Below are positions 17,972 through 26,628 of a stretch of DNA of 64,000 bases, piece after piece. The stretch comes from Cellulosimicrobium cellulans (GTDB taxonomy: Bacteria; Actinomycetota; Actinomycetes; Actinomycetales; Cellulomonadaceae): the NCBI RefSeq assembly GCF_007679345.1, contig NZ_VEGH01000014.1:62001-126000 (forward strand), read 5' to 3'. A model generated the notes under the pieces. That model was given only the letters and a program-made list of their open reading frames with translations. It did no database searches and was not told where the DNA came from. Numbering within the stretch: position 1 is the first letter of the stretch; the number at the start of each line of letters is the position of its first letter. The translations under genes and the position numbers were made by a program.

Positions 17972-18017
17972 GTCGTGCTGGGTCGGCGTCACGCGCGGGG
18001 CGCGGCGCCGGGGTGGT

Positions 18018-18302
18018 TCACCAGCGGGCGGCGTTGGCCCGCTCGGTGGACTGGTACTCCTCGCCGGAGGTCGACACCGCGCGGCCGACGTCGGCCAGCA
18101 GCGCCTTCATGTCGGTCAGCGCGGCCTCCCACTTCGCCTTCGCGGCGGTGTAGGCGGTCGACGCCTCGCCGGACCAGTTGGCCCGGAGCGGCTGCAGGGA
18201 GCGGTCGAGGTCCGCCAGGCGGGACTCGATGTTGCTCGCGCTCGACTGGATGTCGGCGGCGGCGGTCGACAGACCACCGAAGTTGACCTTGAGGTCAGCC
18301 AT
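18018..18302 (-). CDS. WXG100 family protein (ESAT-6/CFP-10-like), second in the pair
   Basis: A 94-residue helix-turn-helix protein with W43-S-G45 in the turn and a C-terminal export motif Y83-x-x-x-E87. These are the two signatures of type VII substrates; the proteins normally form heterodimers and leave the cell through the EccC machine. It follows the other WXG100 gene with an 18-base gap, so the products probably pair. The ATG at 18302 is preceded by GGGAGAGGA. A strong hairpin follows. Confidence 0.95.
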   Translation of the reverse strand: MADLKVNFGGLSTAAADIQSSASNIESRLADLDRSLQPLRANWSGEASTAYTAAKAKWEAALTDMKALLADVGRAVSTSGEEYQSTERANAARW

Positions 18303-18320
18303 CGTCTCGTCCTCTCCCGG

Positions 18321-18632
18321 TCAGCCCAGCCGGCCCTGAAGGCGGCTGAAGGTGGACTGCTGCGACTCGTCCGACGCGGTGTACGTCGACTGCGAGGTGA
18401 GCAGGTTGGCCTCGAACTCGTTGAGCGCGGACACGATCTTGTTCGCGTCCTCGCGCCACCGGGCCATCAGCGCGTTGAACGCGACGGCGCCCTGGCCCTG
18501 CCAGTGCGACCCGATGCCGGACAGCTTGCCCTCGAGGGCGCTCAGCTCGCGCTGCAGCTCCCCACGGCTCTGGACCACGGCGTCGGCGCCCTGCTTGAGC
18601 GCGCCGTCTGCTGCGGAGACCTCTGCTGCCAT
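18321..18632 (-). CDS. WXG100 family protein (ESAT-6/CFP-10-like), first in the pair
   Basis: A 103-residue helical hairpin protein with W44-Q-G46 and a YxxxD export motif (Y84, D88) near the C-terminus. It is the first gene of the minus-strand arm of the locus, transcribed away from the second eccD. The ATG at 18632 has a strong GGGGGAGG ribosome site, in keeping with high expression. Both members of the pair carry an export motif, whereas in the classic EsxAB pair only one member's motif is essential. Confidence 0.95.
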   Translation of the reverse strand: MAAEVSAADGALKQGADAVVQSRGELQRELSALEGKLSGIGSHWQGQGAVAFNALMARWREDANKIVSALNEFEANLLTSQSTYTASDESQQSTFSRLQGRLG

Positions 18633-19010
18633 GTCACCTCCCCCTACACGGCCCGGTGGGCCTGCCTGACGTGCACCCCTGCGGCGCCGCCTGTGCCCGA
18701 GCTCACTCGACCCCGGAACCGCGACGAGGCTAACCGACAGGTCGCGGACGCGTCAGGTGAGATCACCCTCCCTGTGGACAACCACGCTGACTGGTGTCAT
18801 GGATCACCCGTTCGGCCCAGTCGGGCCGCGTGCTCTGTCACCCGGTGTCCCATTTGCCGGGCACGACGCCCTCCGCGCGGGGGACGGCCGACCGGGCGGC
18901 GGGCCCACGAGTCCACCCGGACGGCCGCGCCCACCCGTGCGCCCCGCGGGCGGGATCGGCTGCCGTCGCTATGCTGACCGCCGACCTGCCCAGGGAGTAC
19001 AGGGGACCCG
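18633..19010. promoter_or_regulatory. Divergent promoter region of the type VII locus
   Basis: This 378-base gap separates the minus-strand WXG100 arm from the plus-strand eccD-eccB-mycosin arm. I see no gene in it. TATGCT at 18970-18975 is a good -10 for the plus arm, about 36 bases before the eccD ATG. For the minus arm TAGCCT (reading leftwards near 18730) is a possible -10. No recognisable -35 boxes or named regulator sites are visible. Confidence 0.5.
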
Positions 19011-20360
19011 ATGACAGACGCACCCGTCAGCACGACGTCCGTGGGGACGCTCGTGCGGGTGTCGGTGACCGCCGGGGACCGCCGCCTCGACCTCGGCATC
19101 CCGGGCGCCGTGCCGATGGCCGAGGTGGTCCCGGGCCTGGCCCGCGCGCTGGGCCTGCTGGACGCCGCCACCGCGCACGGCGGGTACCGCCTGGTGCGGG
19201 CCGACGGCACGCCCGTCGACTCCGCCCGCAGCCTGCTGGCCGAGGGCGTCGAGGACGGCGCCGTGCTCACGCTCGAGTCCGGCGCGCGCCGCGAGGCGGA
19301 GCGGATCTACGACGACGTCGTGGAGGCCGTGGCCGACGCGGTGGAGAACCAGTACGCCCCGTGGACGCCGCGCGACTCCGCGCTGAGCGCCGCGTGGGCG
19401 GCGGGCGCGCTGCTGCTCGCCGGGGCCGCCCTGCTGCTCGGCGCCGACCAGGCGTCGCTCGTGCCGCCGGTGGTCGCCGCGCTGGCCGCGGTCCTCGCGC
19501 TGGTGGCCGGGGCCGTCGTCGGCCGGGTGGGCACCGAGCCCGCCGCGGGCCGGGTGCTCGTGCTGACCGCGCCCGTGCTGGCCGCGGTCGCCGGGCTGAC
19601 CGCCACCTCCGCGCCGCCCTCGTGGGGCTGGCCCGCGGCGCTCGCCGGGACGGGGGTGCTGGTCGCCGGCCTGCTGGGGATGCCCGCGCTCGTCGACCGC
19701 CGGGAGCTCAGCGCGGCGCCGCTGGCCGGCGGGCTCGCGCTCGCCGTCGCGGGCACCGCGATCGCGCTCACCGACGCCCGCCCCGGGGAGGTGCTCGCGG
19801 TGGTCGTGGCCGTCGTCGCCACCGCGAGCATCGGCGTCCCGTGGCTCGCGCTGTCGAGCACGCCGCTGCGCGTGGTGTCGCCGCGCAACGAGGCCGAGAT
19901 CCTCGCCGACCCGCCCGCGGTGCAGTCCGCGCGCGTGCGCTCGCAGCTCGCGGCGGGGCACCGCATCCAGGTGTCGCTGCGGGTCGCGATCGGGGTGCTC
20001 GCCGTGGTCGCCGCGCCGGCGGTCGTCGCGACCGGCGTCGCCGGAACCGTCCTGCTGGTGCTCGCGGCGGCGGGCCTGCTGCTCGCGACGCGCCAGACCT
20101 ACTCGCGGCTCGACGTGCTGCTCACGGTCGGGCTGTCGGTGGCGCTGCTGGTCGTCGTCGCGGTCGTGGCCGCCGCGCAGCACCCGGCCTGGCGCCCCGC
20201 GCTCGTGGGCGTGGCCGGCGCCGCCGCCGCGGTCGTCGTCGGCCTGGGCCTGGTCGCCCCCCGCCGCCGCGTCGGCCTGGCGCGGCTCGGCGACTTCCTG
20301 GAGATCGCCTGCCTGGCGCTGCTGCTGCCCCTCGGCGTCGTCGCGGCGGGGCTGGTCTGA
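19011..20360 (+). CDS. eccD: Type VII secretion membrane protein EccD, second copy
   Basis: A 449-residue protein with an N-terminal ubiquitin-like domain (about residues 12-92). A cytoplasmic linker with YDDVVEAVADAVENQYAPW follows, then about eleven hydrophobic helices. This is the more typical EccD of the two in the locus, including the long polar loop in mid-protein (PRNEAEILADPPAVQSARV). It stands directly before eccB (3-base gap), the usual pairing. EccD dimers line the pore of the ESX membrane complex. The ATG at 19011 follows CAGGGAGTACAGGGGA. Confidence 0.93.
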   Translation: MTDAPVSTTSVGTLVRVSVTAGDRRLDLGIPGAVPMAEVVPGLARALGLLDAATAHGGYRLVRADGTPVDSARSLLAEGVEDGAVLTLESGARREAERIYDDVVEAVADAVENQYAPWTPRDSALSAAWAAGALLLAGAALLLGADQASLVPPVVAALAAVLALVAGAVVGRVGTEPAAGRVLVLTAPVLAAVAGLTATSAPPSWGWPAALAGTGVLVAGLLGMPALVDRRELSAAPLAGGLALAVAGTAIALTDARPGEVLAVVVAVVATASIGVPWLALSSTPLRVVSPRNEAEILADPPAVQSARVRSQLAAGHRIQVSLRVAIGVLAVVAAPAVVATGVAGTVLLVLAAAGLLLATRQTYSRLDVLLTVGLSVALLVVVAVVAAAQHPAWRPALVGVAGAAAAVVVGLGLVAPRRRVGLARLGDFLEIACLALLLPLGVVAAGLV

Positions 20361-20363
20361 CCC

Positions 20364-21755
20364 GTGGCGTCCAAGCGCGACCTCGTCGAGGCGCAGAGCT
20401 ACAGCCGCCGTCGCCTGCTCACCGCGTTCACCAGCGGCGCGCCCGGCGGCCGGGAGCTCGAGCCCACCAAGCCGCTGCGCGGCGTCGTCGCCGGTGTCTC
20501 GCTGTCCGTGCTGCTGGTGCTCGGGAGCCTGGGCTTCGGCCTGCTCAGCCCGACCCTGCCGGACGGCTGGGACGACCAGTCGCTGATCATCGTCGAGGGC
20601 GACGGCAGCCGGTACGTCGGCATCCAGGGCACGCTGCACCCGGTGCTCAACGTGACGAGCGCCCGTCTGGTGCTCGACTCGGGCTCGTTCCACGTGGTCG
20701 ACGTGAGCGAGGACGACATCACCGACGCCCCACGCGGCGCCACCCTCGGCATCGCCGGCGCGCCCGACGAGCTGCCGCTCGCGAGCCGGCTCGCCGCCAC
20801 GGGCTGGCAGGCGTGCGTCGCGCCCGACGGCGGCACCGCGCTGACGATCGACCCCGACGCCCCCGCCCCGGTCGCCGACCCCGGCGCCGGCGCGCTGGTG
20901 CAGGCCGCCGGGACGCTGTACCTGGTGTCCGACGGCACCCGGCACCGCATCCCGGCCGGCGACGAGGCCGCCGTGCTGCGCGCGCTCGGCCTGGACACGG
21001 CGACCCCGCTCGCCGCGGGTGCGGACTGGCTGAACCTGGTGCCGGCCGGCTCCGACCTGGCGCCGCTCACCGTCGCGGGCGCGGGCGCCGCCGCGCTCCC
21101 CGAGGGTGGGCTGCCGATCGACACCCGGGTCGGCACGCTCGTCCAGGTGACCGGCGTCGGCGACGGCGCCCGGCGTTACGTCGTGGACGCGAAGGGCGAG
21201 CTCGCGCCGCTGTCCGACCTCGCCTACCCGCTGTACCTGCTGGGCGCCGGCGAGCTCGCCGCGCGGCCGCTGGAGGTCACCGCCTCGGAGATCGCGGCCG
21301 TCCGCACCTCGGCGACGCCCGTGGCCCCGGACGACCTGCCGGCCACGGTGCCGACGCTGCCGCCAGCCGGTTCGACGGCGTGCGTGGTGCTCACCACCGG
21401 CGACGCCGACCGGGTCGACCTCGTGCTGCGTGACGCCTCCGAGGTCGTCGCCGGCGTGCGCGTGGCCCCGGGCTCGGGGGCGCTGGTCCGTGCCCAGACG
21501 ACCGCCGGGGCCGCCGCGACCGTGCGGCTCGTCGACGGCTCCGGGCGGGCCTACCCGGTGCCGGACGCGAGCGACGAGGTCCTGGCCCGGCTCGGCTACG
21601 CGCCGGACGACGTGACGCGGGTGCCGCCGGCGTGGGCCGACCTGCTGCCGACGGGGCCGGACCTGACCGTCGAGGCCGCCGCGACCGAGGTCTCCGGCGG
21701 GACGGCGGCGGCGACCGGCGCCACGGACGCGGGCACCGGCGCCGGGGCCCCGTGA
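20364..21755 (+). CDS. eccB: Type VII secretion protein EccB
   Basis: A 463-residue bitopic membrane protein. The N-terminal 40 residues are cytoplasmic and basic with the family's SKRDLVEAQSYSRRRLLTAF motif. One helix lies at about 43-65, and the rest is the repeat-rich extracytoplasmic domain (R1-R4 type) with Cys at about residues 152 and 343 that may form the known disulphide. EccB forms the outer face of the ESX membrane complex. Start is GTG 20364; the stop overlaps the GTG of the following mycosin. The Ala/Thr/Gly-rich last 25 residues are variable. Confidence 0.95.
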   Translation: MASKRDLVEAQSYSRRRLLTAFTSGAPGGRELEPTKPLRGVVAGVSLSVLLVLGSLGFGLLSPTLPDGWDDQSLIIVEGDGSRYVGIQGTLHPVLNVTSARLVLDSGSFHVVDVSEDDITDAPRGATLGIAGAPDELPLASRLAATGWQACVAPDGGTALTIDPDAPAPVADPGAGALVQAAGTLYLVSDGTRHRIPAGDEAAVLRALGLDTATPLAAGADWLNLVPAGSDLAPLTVAGAGAAALPEGGLPIDTRVGTLVQVTGVGDGARRYVVDAKGELAPLSDLAYPLYLLGAGELAARPLEVTASEIAAVRTSATPVAPDDLPATVPTLPPAGSTACVVLTTGDADRVDLVLRDASEVVAGVRVAPGSGALVRAQTTAGAAATVRLVDGSGRAYPVPDASDEVLARLGYAPDDVTRVPPAWADLLPTGPDLTVEAAATEVSGGTAAATGATDAGTGAGAP

Positions 21756-23116
21756 CGGGCGTCCCCGCGGGCGCGCGGCGCGGCCCGGCCCGTCCCGCTC
21801 GGCGGTCCGGCGGGCGCCCGGCGCGCGGCTCGACGCACCACGCCGCCCGGCGCACCGCGCCGCGGACGACCCTGGCCGGCCTCGCCGCCGCGCTCCTGCT
21901 CGCCGGGCCCGCCGCGGGCGTCGCGCTCGCCGGCCCGCCCGCGGCCGCCGCGCGGGTCCCCGCCGCGACGACCACCCAGTGCACCCAGGAGAAGACCCAG
22001 TACGTCGCGGAGGCCCCGCCCGCGCTGACCCGGCTCGCGGCCCAGCGCGCGTGGCGATCGGCCACCGGCGCGGGGGTGCTGGTCGCGGTCGTCGACTCCG
22101 GGGTGGACCCCGGGAACGCGCACCTGACCGACGCGGTGGTCCCGGGTGTCGACCTGGTCGGGGTCGCCGGCGACCCGGCGGGCCGGACGGACACCGCGGG
22201 GCACGGCACGGCCGTCGCCGGCCAGATCGCCGCCCGCTGGCGGGACGACCTGGGGTCCGGCGTCGTGGGCCTCGCGCCGGCCGCCACGATCCTGCCGGTC
22301 CGCGTCTACTACGCCGACGACGACCAGGCCCGCGAGCAGGGCGTCGCCCCGGACGCGACGCGGATGGCCGCGGGCATCGACGCCGCGGTCGCCGCGGGTG
22401 CCCGCGTCGTCAACGTCTCGATGAGCACCCCGAACGACACCCCGGCACTGGCCGACGCCGTCCGGCGGGCGACGGCGGCCGGTGCCCTCGTCGTGGCCAG
22501 CGCGGGCAACCGGAACACCAGCAGCGACGAGACCGACGGCCCGCGGTACCCGGCGGCGTACGACGGCGTGCTCGCGGTGACGGCGGTCGACGTCGACGAC
22601 CGGCCGGCCGGCGACGCGATCCACGGCGCGCACGTCGACGTCGCCGCGCCGGGCACGAACGTCCTGACCACCTTCCACGCGGCCGGCGACTGCATGCTGT
22701 CCGGCGAGGGCACCTCCACCAGCTTCGCGACCGCCTACGTCAGCGCGGCGGCGGCGCTGCTCGCCGAGCGGTACCCCGAGGAGACGCCCGCGCAGTGGGC
22801 GTACCGGCTCGAGGTCACCGCCGCCCGCGCCCAGCCCGCCGCGCGGGACGACCTGGTGGGCTGGGGCGTCGTGCGCCCGGACGCCGCGCTGGAGTTCGTG
22901 GACGACGGCACGGCGCCCGGCCCGGTCAGCCCGGTGCACGGGCGGGCTGCGGCGCAGGCCGCGGACGTGCGGACCGTCGACGTCTCGCCGCGCGAGGACC
23001 CCCTGGCCGGGGCGCGCGCGGGCGCCGTCTGGTGGGGCATCGGCGGGATCGCGGTCGTGCTGCTCGCGGCGCTGGCCGCGCGCGTGGCGGGGCGTCGGCG
23101 CCGGGGCCGGGGCTGA
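21752..23116 (+). CDS. mycP: Mycosin protease MycP, second copy (S8 family)
   Basis: A 454-residue subtilisin-like protease. The N-terminus is unusually long and Arg/Pro-rich before a hydrophobic signal helix at about 40-60. Catalytic residues fit Asp115 (VVDSGVDP), His151 (GHGTAVAG) and Ser324 (TSFATAYVS). A membrane helix near the C-terminus is followed by a basic tail. Unlike the first mycosin in this locus the Asp motif is canonical, so this is the more likely active partner of the eccB-eccD pair. GTG 21752 overlaps the eccB stop as GTGA. A downstream start inside the Arg-rich stretch cannot be excluded. Confidence 0.92.
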   Translation: MTGVPAGARRGPARPARRSGGRPARGSTHHAARRTAPRTTLAGLAAALLLAGPAAGVALAGPPAAAARVPAATTTQCTQEKTQYVAEAPPALTRLAAQRAWRSATGAGVLVAVVDSGVDPGNAHLTDAVVPGVDLVGVAGDPAGRTDTAGHGTAVAGQIAARWRDDLGSGVVGLAPAATILPVRVYYADDDQAREQGVAPDATRMAAGIDAAVAAGARVVNVSMSTPNDTPALADAVRRATAAGALVVASAGNRNTSSDETDGPRYPAAYDGVLAVTAVDVDDRPAGDAIHGAHVDVAAPGTNVLTTFHAAGDCMLSGEGTSTSFATAYVSAAAALLAERYPEETPAQWAYRLEVTAARAQPAARDDLVGWGVVRPDAALEFVDDGTAPGPVSPVHGRAAAQAADVRTVDVSPREDPLAGARAGAVWWGIGGIAVVLLAALAARVAGRRRRGRG

Positions 23117-23161
23117 CGCTCCTGCTCCCGGGTCGACGGCGGGCCGGCGCGGCCGGTCGCG

Positions 23162-24151
23162 TCAGGCGGCCGGCGCGGGTGCCGGGGCGGCGGCGCGCAG
23201 CCGCTGCGCGCGCTGGGTCCGCACCCCGTCGACCGTGAGCAGCACCAGGGCCACCCACACCAGCCCGAAGCCCCACCAGCGCGCGGGCGGCATCGTCTCG
23301 TGCAGCACGAGCACGCCGATGACCAGCTGCAGCACCGGCGCCAGGTACTGCAGGCTGCCGACGACGCTCAGCGGCAGCCGGCGCGCGGACTCCCCGAACA
23401 GCAGCAGCGGGAGCGCCGTCGCGATCCCGGTCCCGGCCAGCGCGAGCGCGTGCCACACCCCGGTCGCGGCGAAGGTGGAGCCACCCGTCGTCCCCAGCCA
23501 GACCAGGTACACCGCGGACACGGGCGCCAGCACGAGGGTCTCGGCGGCGAGCGCCGGAGCGGCGGCGACGCTGCGCCCCACGCGGTTCTTCAGCAGCCCG
23601 TAGACCCCGAACGACCCGGCGAGCGTCAGCGCCACCCACGGCAGCCGCCCGAGCCCGACCGTGATGACGACGACCGCCGCGACGCCGAACCCGAGCGCCA
23701 CCCACTGCGTCCGGCGCAGCCGCTCGCGCAGCACGACGACGGCGAGCAGCACCGTGACGAGCGGGTTGATGAAGTACCCGAGGGCGGCGTCCACGACGTG
23801 GCCGCCGAGCGCCGCGAAGACGAACGTCAGCCAGTTCACCGCGAGGAGCACGGACGCCGCTGCCACCAGGGCCATCGTCCGGCGGTTCCGGAGCACCACG
23901 CCGAGCGCCCGCCAGGTGCGGGTGGCCGACAGCACGACCGCGCAGAACACCAGCGACCACAGCACCCGGTGCGCCACGACCTCGACGGCGCCCGACGGCT
24001 TCAGCAGCTCGAAGTACAGCGGCAGGACGCCCCAGAGCAGGTAGGCGCCGACGCCGGCGGCGAGGCCGCGCGGGTCGAGGGCACCGGTCGCGGCGGGGGC
24101 TGCGGGGGTCGTGCTCGGCGCGTCGGTGGGGGACGGGGACGGGGTGCTCAC
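23162..24151 (-). CDS. rarD: EamA/RarD-type transporter
   Basis: A 329-residue protein with ten hydrophobic helices in two EamA halves. The N-terminal signature GAYLLWGVLPLYFELLKP and HRVLWSLVF is typical of RarD, a drug/metabolite superfamily permease whose substrate is not established. About 25 Ser/Pro/Ala-rich residues precede the first helix. The start is GTG 24151. It converges on the type VII locus with a 45-base gap and is unlikely to be part of it. Confidence 0.9.
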   Translation of the reverse strand: MSTPSPSPTDAPSTTPAAPAATGALDPRGLAAGVGAYLLWGVLPLYFELLKPSGAVEVVAHRVLWSLVFCAVVLSATRTWRALGVVLRNRRTMALVAAASVLLAVNWLTFVFAALGGHVVDAALGYFINPLVTVLLAVVVLRERLRRTQWVALGFGVAAVVVITVGLGRLPWVALTLAGSFGVYGLLKNRVGRSVAAAPALAAETLVLAPVSAVYLVWLGTTGGSTFAATGVWHALALAGTGIATALPLLLFGESARRLPLSVVGSLQYLAPVLQLVIGVLVLHETMPPARWWGFGLVWVALVLLTVDGVRTQRAQRLRAAAPAPAPAA

Positions 24152-24254
24152 GACCCGACGCTAGCGCCGCCCGCCGACGCGCCCCGGCCCCGTCCGCGCC
24201 CGCGCGCGGAGAACGGCGGGAAGTCGCGGCAGATCGGCAGAGGTTAGGGCGTCC

Positions 24255-24260
24255 TACACT
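24255..24260 (+). promoter_or_regulatory. Possible -10 box for fprA
   Basis: TACACT lies 30 bases before the GTG of the reductase gene in the 138-base gap between the divergent rarD and fprA genes. I cannot place a matching -35, so this is tentative. AAGGAAGG, a clear ribosome site, follows at 24275-24282. Confidence 0.35.
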
Positions 24261-24289
24261 GGGCCACGACCCCGAAGGAAGGCACCTGC

Positions 24290-25687
24290 GTGACCTCGAA
24301 CCGCCCTGTCCGTGTGGCCGTCGTCGGCGCCGGCCCCGCCGGCATCTACGCCTCGGACATCCTGAGCCGCTCGGGCCTGGACGTCTCCATCGACCTCATC
24401 GAGCGGCTGCCCGCGCCGTTCGGCCTGGTCCGGTACGGCGTCGCCCCCGACCACCCGCGGATCAAGCAGATCATCGTCGCCCTGCACAAGGTGCTGGAGC
24501 GCGGCGACATCCGCCTGATCTGCAACGTCGACTACGGGGTCGACCTCAAGCTGGAGGACCTGCGCCGGCACTACGACGCGGTGGTCTTCGCGACCGGCGC
24601 CATCAAGGACGCCGACCTGCCGATCCCGGGCATCGAGCTGGACGGGTCGTACGGCGCCGCCGACTTCGTGTCCTGGTACGACGGCCACCCCGACGTGCCG
24701 CGCACCTGGCCGCTGACCGCGCAGCACGTCGCGGTGCTCGGCGCCGGCAACGTGGCGCTCGACGTCGCCCGCATCCTCGCCAAGCACGCCGACGACCTGC
24801 TGCCGACCGAGGTCCCGCAGAACGTCTACGACGGCCTCAAGGCCAGCCCGGTGACGGACGTGCACGTGTTCGCCCGCCGCGGCCCGGCGCAGGCCAAGTT
24901 CTCCCCGCTGGAGCTGCGGGAGCTCGGCCACGTGCCGGACGTCGACGTCGTCGTGTACCCGGAGGACTTCGACTTCGACGAGGGCTCGATGGCCGCCATC
25001 CACTCGTCGAACCAGACCAAGCAGGTCGTCAAGACGCTGACCGACTGGACGCTGAAGGAGCCGGAGGAGCTGACGGCGAGCCGCCGCATCCACCTGCACT
25101 TCCTGCACAAGCCGGTCGAGGTGCTCGGCGAGGACGGCAAGGTCGTGGGGCTGCGCACCGAGCGCACCGCGCTGGCCGGCGACGGCTCGGTCGCGGGCAC
25201 CGGAACCACGCACGACTGGCCGGTGCAGGCCGTGTACCGCGCGGTCGGCTACTTCGGCTCGCCGCTGGTGGACGTGCCGTTCGACGAGGCCAAGGGCGTC
25301 ATCGCCAACCGCGAGGGCCGGGTCGTGGACGTCGACGGCGAGCCCGTCCCCGGCGTCTACACCACGGGCTGGATCAAGCGCGGTCCGGTCGGCCTGATCG
25401 GGCACACCAAGTCCGACGCGAGCGAGACGATCCGGCACCTGGTCGAGGACGCCGGCGACATCACGGAGCCGGGCAACCCGTTCCTGTCCGCGACCGAGCC
25501 GGACCCGCAGGCGGTCGTCGACTTCCTGACCGCGCGGGGCGCCCGCCCGATCCACTGGGCCGGCTGGGAGCTGCTGGACGCGTACGAGCGGTCCCTCGGC
25601 GAGCCGCACGGCCGCGAGCGGGTCAAGGTCGTGCCGCGCGAGGACATGGTCCGGATCGCCCTGGCCGAGGCGGCGGGCGAGGCCTGA
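24290..25687 (+). CDS. fprA: Ferredoxin/adrenodoxin-NADP reductase, FprA type
   Basis: A 465-residue flavoprotein that moves electrons between NADPH and a ferredoxin. The FAD-binding GAGPAGIYASD is at about residues 14-24. The LPAPFGLVRYGVAPDH segment is near 40 and the NADP-binding GAGNVALDVARIL near 150. The C-terminal GWIKRGPVGLIGH motif is typical of adrenodoxin reductase-like enzymes (mycobacterial FprA). GTG 24290 has AAGGAAGG upstream. It stands alone, between the divergent rarD and a palindromic element. Its partner ferredoxin is not in the window. Confidence 0.95.
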   Translation: MTSNRPVRVAVVGAGPAGIYASDILSRSGLDVSIDLIERLPAPFGLVRYGVAPDHPRIKQIIVALHKVLERGDIRLICNVDYGVDLKLEDLRRHYDAVVFATGAIKDADLPIPGIELDGSYGAADFVSWYDGHPDVPRTWPLTAQHVAVLGAGNVALDVARILAKHADDLLPTEVPQNVYDGLKASPVTDVHVFARRGPAQAKFSPLELRELGHVPDVDVVVYPEDFDFDEGSMAAIHSSNQTKQVVKTLTDWTLKEPEELTASRRIHLHFLHKPVEVLGEDGKVVGLRTERTALAGDGSVAGTGTTHDWPVQAVYRAVGYFGSPLVDVPFDEAKGVIANREGRVVDVDGEPVPGVYTTGWIKRGPVGLIGHTKSDASETIRHLVEDAGDITEPGNPFLSATEPDPQAVVDFLTARGARPIHWAGWELLDAYERSLGEPHGRERVKVVPREDMVRIALAEAAGEA

Positions 25688-25716
25688 CGCCCGGGGCGCC
25701 TTCTGCCACCACGGGC

Positions 25717-25804
25717 GCGAACGGATCCCTTCGTGCGCGCGCGGGAGTGAATGGATCCGTTCGCACCGACACGCCCGGGTGTGTCCGTGCGAACGGATCC
25801 ATTC
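25717..25804. repeat. GGATCC-centred palindrome with three half-sites between convergent genes
   Basis: Bases 25749-25804 form a 56-base palindrome. The outer 18 bp are perfect (25749-25766 with 25787-25804), followed by one mismatch and a further 5 bp or more. A third half-site at 25717-25732 can pair with the left arm with one mismatch, so two alternative hairpins are possible. The gap lies between fprA (plus) and the ABC ATPase gene (minus), so it could end transcripts from both sides. A close relative is at 61393-61452. Confidence 0.85.
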
Positions 25805-25851
25805 GCACGGGGTGGCCGGGGGCGCGCCCGCGGGAGGTCCTGCCCGCGGGG

Positions 25852-26628
25852 TCAGCCCGTGAAGCGGCGGAGGAACTCCTGGGTGCGGGGCTCGCGCGGG
25901 GCGCCCAGCACCTGCTCCGCCGGGCCGCGCTCCAGGATCCGGCCCTGGTGCAGGAAGCAGACCTCGTCGGCGACGTGCCGGGCGAACGCCATCTCGTGCG
26001 TGGCGACGACCATGGTCGTGCCCTCGTCCTTGAGCTCACCCAGGAGGTCCAGCACCTCGCCGACCAGCTCGGGGTCGAGCGCGCTCGTCACCTCGTCGAG
26101 CAGCATCAGCGCCGGCTGCGTCACCAGCGCCCGGGCGATCGCCACGCGCTGCTGCTGACCGCCGGACAGCTCGTCGGGGAACGCCTGCGCCTTGGCGCCC
26201 AGCCCGACCCGCTCCAGCATCGCGGCGGCGCGCTCCCGGGCCTCCCGCTTGCCGACCTTGTGCACCAGCCGCGGCGCCAGCGTCACGTTGTCGAGCACCC
26301 GCAGGTGCGGGAACAGGTTGTAGGCCTGGAACACCATGCCGATCCGGGCGCGCACCGCGTTCGCGTCGACCCGGGGGTCGGTGACCTCTTCCCCGGCGAC
26401 CTCGATGACGCCGTCGTCGACCTCCTCCAGCAGGTTGACGCACCGCAGCAGCGTCGACTTCCCGGAGCCGGAGGCGCCGATCAGCACGACGACCCGGTGC
26501 TCCGCGACGTCGAGCGACAGGTCGTCGAGGACGACGTGGTCGCCGAACGCCTTGCGGACCCGGTCGACGCGCAGCAGCGGGGTGCCGGCGGGGACGACGT
26601 CGGGGGAGGGGGCGGCGGGCGCGCTCAT
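25852..26628 (-). CDS. Polar amino-acid ABC transporter, ATP-binding protein
   Basis: A 258-residue ATPase with Walker A GASGSGKST (about residue 52), signature LSGGQQQRVAIARAL and Walker B LMLLDEVTSALD. The Q-loop segment MVFQAYNLFPH is typical of GlnQ/HisP-type importers. Its first bases overlap the permease stop (ATGA), and it ends the operon order binding protein-permease-ATPase. The ATG at 26628 is chosen for that overlap. The last gene of the unit, it is followed by the palindromic element. Confidence 0.95.
   Translation of the reverse strand: MSAPAAPSPDVVPAGTPLLRVDRVRKAFGDHVVLDDLSLDVAEHRVVVLIGASGSGKSTLLRCVNLLEEVDDGVIEVAGEEVTDPRVDANAVRARIGMVFQAYNLFPHLRVLDNVTLAPRLVHKVGKREARERAAAMLERVGLGAKAQAFPDELSGGQQQRVAIARALVTQPALMLLDEVTSALDPELVGEVLDLLGELKDEGTTMVVATHEMAFARHVADEVCFLHQGRILERGPAEQVLGAPREPRTQEFLRRFTG

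Noticed and set aside
16166..17992. Reading the first mycosin as a larger 608-residue protein
   Set aside because: The extra N-terminal part is Arg-rich and antisense-like in composition; the signal peptide begins at ATG 17482, coupled to the upstream stop.
18757..19270. Short open frames in the divergent promoter of the type VII locus
   Set aside because: They lack ribosome sites, overlap on both strands and run into the well-supported eccD start.
25717..25804. Considered as an attachment site of a mobile element
   Set aside because: No integrase or tRNA gene is near and the related copy lies at an unrelated place, so a dispersed palindrome is simpler.
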